Positions 62,209-64,000 of a stretch of 64,000 nucleotides of DNA are shown here, piece by piece. The notes beneath the pieces are model-generated. The model was not told where the DNA came from and searched no databases. It saw only the letters and a program-made list of their open reading frames with translations. Origin of the DNA: JAFGSG01 sp964626055. GTDB taxonomy: Bacteria > Spirochaetota > UBA4802 > JAFGDQ01. The stretch spans positions 62,001 to 126,000 of the forward strand of contig CAZVDF010000001.1 in the NCBI GenBank assembly GCA_964626055.1, in the 5' to 3' direction. Each line of letters begins with the position of its first letter. The first letter of the stretch is position 1. The translations under genes and the position numbers were made by a program.

Positions 62209-62406
62209 GAGTGCGTCTCAAAACCAATCATTGATGGTTCAATTCGTATTTCTGCTCAGTATTATGCGTGCTGAGCAATATCAATACTATCTGTAATTTC
62301 CTGCGGAACCCGGCCTTCGGCCTCAGACAGTCCTCGGAAATTATAGATAGTATTGATATTGCTATTGATTACCTTTTACTTTAAATAGGTTTTGGGATGC
62401 GCTCTA
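62208..62406. repeat. Nested inverted repeat element with AGAGTGCGTCTCAAAACC ends
   Basis: 199 bp. Outer arms AGAGTGCGTCTCAAAACC (62208-62225) and its complement with three changes (62389-62406); inner arms 62275-62301 and 62336-62363 (core ATATCAATACTATCT), one mismatch. The centre has GGCCTTCGGCC. Outer-arm sequences recur alone at 27367-27384 and, less well, at 51993-52010. Confidence 0.8.
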
Positions 62407-62422
62407 AATTATATCTCAATTC

Positions 62423-63163
62423 TTATCCTCTCTTAACAGCTGCGATCTTTACCTTTATGCGGATAATATTTGCCTGAATTACGGGATTAGCCGAATTTTT
62501 TTCATATGCCCTGTTATAATAATTAAGAGCTTCATCGAGCTTGTTCATTCTTTCAAGGCTCATGCCGATATTATTCTGGATCTCGGCCGATCCCGGCATT
62601 ACCGAAAGAGCGGCGGAAAAGGCGGTATTTGCTTCGCTGAATTTTCTGAGCTCTATCAAAATAATACCGAGATCATTATATGCGATCCAGAATTCCGGGT
62701 CAATGGAGATGGCTTTCTCGAAATATTCCTTCGCTTTATAATAATTTCCAAGCTTCATTGCCGATTTTCCGAGAATATAATATGGGATCTGGTTTTCCGA
62801 AATTTTAAGAGCGGAGATCGCAAAATAATTAGCATCGCCGTATCTTTTGCTTTCGAGCATCATGAGAGCAAGATCGATCAGCGGGTCGGCTGAATTCTTT
62901 TTAATTTCGGCGCATCTTCTGAAATGGCCTATCGCAGCCTGCAGATTACCGGTTTTCCAGTGATTATGCGCTGCGAGAAACCTCAGGTCATAATTGAAAG
63001 AATTGCTTTCCAGGTCTTTTTTCGGATCAAGTTCGCGGGCTATTGTAGCGAGCGACTCCCTGTATTTCTTCTCTTCATATAAAGACAACGCGTCTTTATA
63101 TGAAGCTGGAAGCATGGCATTAAAAAAGAAAAGAAAAATAATTAATAATATTATTTTTTTCAC
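62423..63163 (-). CDS. Exported TPR-repeat protein
   Basis: A 246-residue protein with a signal peptide (IILLIIFLFFFNAMLPA) and about five TPR units, clearest in YYKAKEYFEKAISIDPEFW, FSEANTAFSAALSVMPGSAE and LDEALNYYNRAYEKNSANP. Likely periplasmic or outer-membrane-associated scaffold. Its ATG overlaps the ppdK stop by four bases. Confidence 0.8.
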   Translation of the reverse strand: MKKIILLIIFLFFFNAMLPASYKDALSLYEEKKYRESLATIARELDPKKDLESNSFNYDLRFLAAHNHWKTGNLQAAIGHFRRCAEIKKNSADPLIDLALMMLESKRYGDANYFAISALKISENQIPYYILGKSAMKLGNYYKAKEYFEKAISIDPEFWIAYNDLGIILIELRKFSEANTAFSAALSVMPGSAEIQNNIGMSLERMNKLDEALNYYNRAYEKNSANPVIQANIIRIKVKIAAVKRG

Positions 63164-64000
63164 TTTTTCGCTCTCTTGACCGGCTTTTTTATTTTTTTAT
63201 TTTTTTTAGGTTTTTTGCCTTTAGCGGATTTGCCTTTTATCGATTTTTTCGCCGATTTTTTTACTTTGCTTTTTTTCGCGGAATCTCCGCCTGAATCATT
63301 GACGGCTGCCTGCGCAGCAGCTAGCCTGGCGATCGGGACCCTGAACGGCGAACAGCTGACGTAATTAAGTCCGGCCATATGGCAGAATTCGACAGAGCTC
63401 GGCTCCCCGCCGTGCTCTCCGCATATGCCGATTTTGAGATTAGATCTCCGGCTCCTGCCTTTTGCTACACCCAGCCTGACAAGCTGGCCCACTCCGTTCC
63501 TGTCGAGAATTCTGAAAGGATCGTTTGGCAGTATTTTTTTGTTCACATACTCGGGTAAAAAGCTTCCGGAATCGTCCCTGCTGAACCCGAAGGTCATCTG
63601 AGTAAGGTCGTTCGTGCCGAATGAGAAGAACTCTGCTTCTTCAGCGATCTCGTCCGCTGTTACGGCGGCTCTTGGAACTTCTATCATTGTGCCGACCAGA
63701 TAGTCCACTTTAATACCCATCTCTTTCATCACCTGCTCTGCCGTCTTTACAATGATTTCTTTTTGCATGGCAAGCTCTTTTACGCTTCCGACAAGCGGCA
63801 CCATTACTTCCGGTTTAACGTCAACGCCTTCTTTCTTAAGTCTGCATGCGGCTTCGAATATAGCGCGCGCCTGCATTTCGGTAATTTCCGGATATGTTAT
63901 TCCGAGCCTGCATCCCCTGTGCCCCAGCATGGGATTGAACTCGTGCAGGGAGTCTACCTTAGCTTTAACGGCTTCCGGCGTTATTCCCAGTTCCATCGCC
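63160..64000 (-). CDS. ppdK: Pyruvate phosphate dikinase, C-terminal part (cut by window edge)
   Basis: About 280 residues of the PEP/pyruvate-binding TIM barrel are visible, including MLGHRGCRLGITYPEI, FSFGTNDLTQMTFGFSRDD and the catalytic GICGEHGGEPSSVEF. The 5' part lies beyond base 64000. PPDK interconverts pyruvate and PEP, in gluconeogenesis or pyrophosphate-linked glycolysis, fitting the malic enzyme in the window. The final 40 or so residues form an unusual Lys-rich tail (KKSKVKKSAKKS, GKSAKGKKPKKNKKIKKP) not found in ordinary PPDK, resembling histone-like or nucleic-acid-binding tails. Confidence 0.93.
   Translation of the reverse strand, partial: AMELGITPEAVKAKVDSLHEFNPMLGHRGCRLGITYPEITEMQARAIFEAACRLKKEGVDVKPEVMVPLVGSVKELAMQKEIIVKTAEQVMKEMGIKVDYLVGTMIEVPRAAVTADEIAEEAEFFSFGTNDLTQMTFGFSRDDSGSFLPEYVNKKILPNDPFRILDRNGVGQLVRLGVAKGRSRRSNLKIGICGEHGGEPSSVEFCHMAGLNYVSCSPFRVPIARLAAAQAAVNDSGGDSAKKSKVKKSAKKSIKGKSAKGKKPKKNKKIKKPVKRAKK

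Overview
The window looks like chromosomal DNA of a Gram-negative, anaerobic or fermentative bacterium. The cell type is supported by outer-membrane barrel proteins at 1-3270 and 61414-62208, by iron-sulfur and CoA chemistry (indolepyruvate:ferredoxin oxidoreductase, 4-hydroxybutyryl-CoA dehydratase, membrane CCG-domain oxidoreductase) and by pyruvate phosphate dikinase. The order ispE / tRNA-Gln / rplY / pth, together with the 7TM-GAF-PP2C protein, recalls spirochaetes and related deep lineages, but the phylum cannot be fixed from this sequence. No phage, CRISPR array or insertion sequence with a transposase was seen.

Layout. 1-6753: C-terminal part of a SprA-like surface protein, a DHH phosphoesterase and a membrane SpoIIE-like protein. 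7000-16435: a catabolic cluster read rightward from one strong promoter with a perfect operator: two acyl-CoA ligases, a GlcD/GlcF-type 2-hydroxyacid oxidase, iorAB and a TetR regulator. Its gene content fits oxidation of aryl-lactates or aromatic amino acids to aryl-acyl-CoA. 16546-22584: housekeeping genes (ispE, tRNA-Gln, rplY, a degenerate pth, a TPR protein, yebC, ruvC, ruvA). 22691-27271: malic enzyme and a three-gene GlpA-like/FAD/DUF1667 operon. 27706-38110: C4-acid/CoA metabolism (4-hydroxybutyryl-CoA dehydratase, GntR regulator, succinyl-CoA-synthetase-like pair, PadR, hydrolase, membrane Fe-S oxidoreductase, LysE exporter, 3-hydroxybutyryl-CoA dehydrogenase). 38425-47353: small nuclease, radical SAM proteins, small membrane proteins, a flavoprotein and glycogen phosphorylase. 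47362-49564: a selenium-linked yedE / tusA-like / DUF3343 group with a remarkable leader. 49575-52819: SDR, pncB and pncA (NAD salvage). 52898-57634: the conserved mnmE / jag / yidC / yidD / rnpA / rpmH cluster, read leftward. 57884-64000: methyltransferase, DbpA-domain protein, unusual response regulator, glycosyltransferase, barrel protein, TPR protein and the C-terminal part of ppdK.

The most notable signal is the yedE leader. A promoter is followed by a short reading frame with a good ribosome-binding site. Its tenth codon is UGA, followed at exactly 18 nt by a GGUC-capped stem-loop of bacterial SECIS type, with the in-frame codons GCA GGT CTG in the position I recall from E. coli fdhF. 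The frame then runs to a second stop, and an intrinsic terminator lies directly before the yedE ribosome-binding site. This is the layout expected of a selenocysteine-sensing attenuator for a putative selenium transporter. I know of no described case, and the mechanism is inference.

Other points of interest are a Pth homologue with its catalytic residues replaced, a SpoIIE-like domain that has lost metal-binding aspartates, several families of long intergenic inverted repeats, and a perfect 38-bp operator overlapping a near-consensus promoter.
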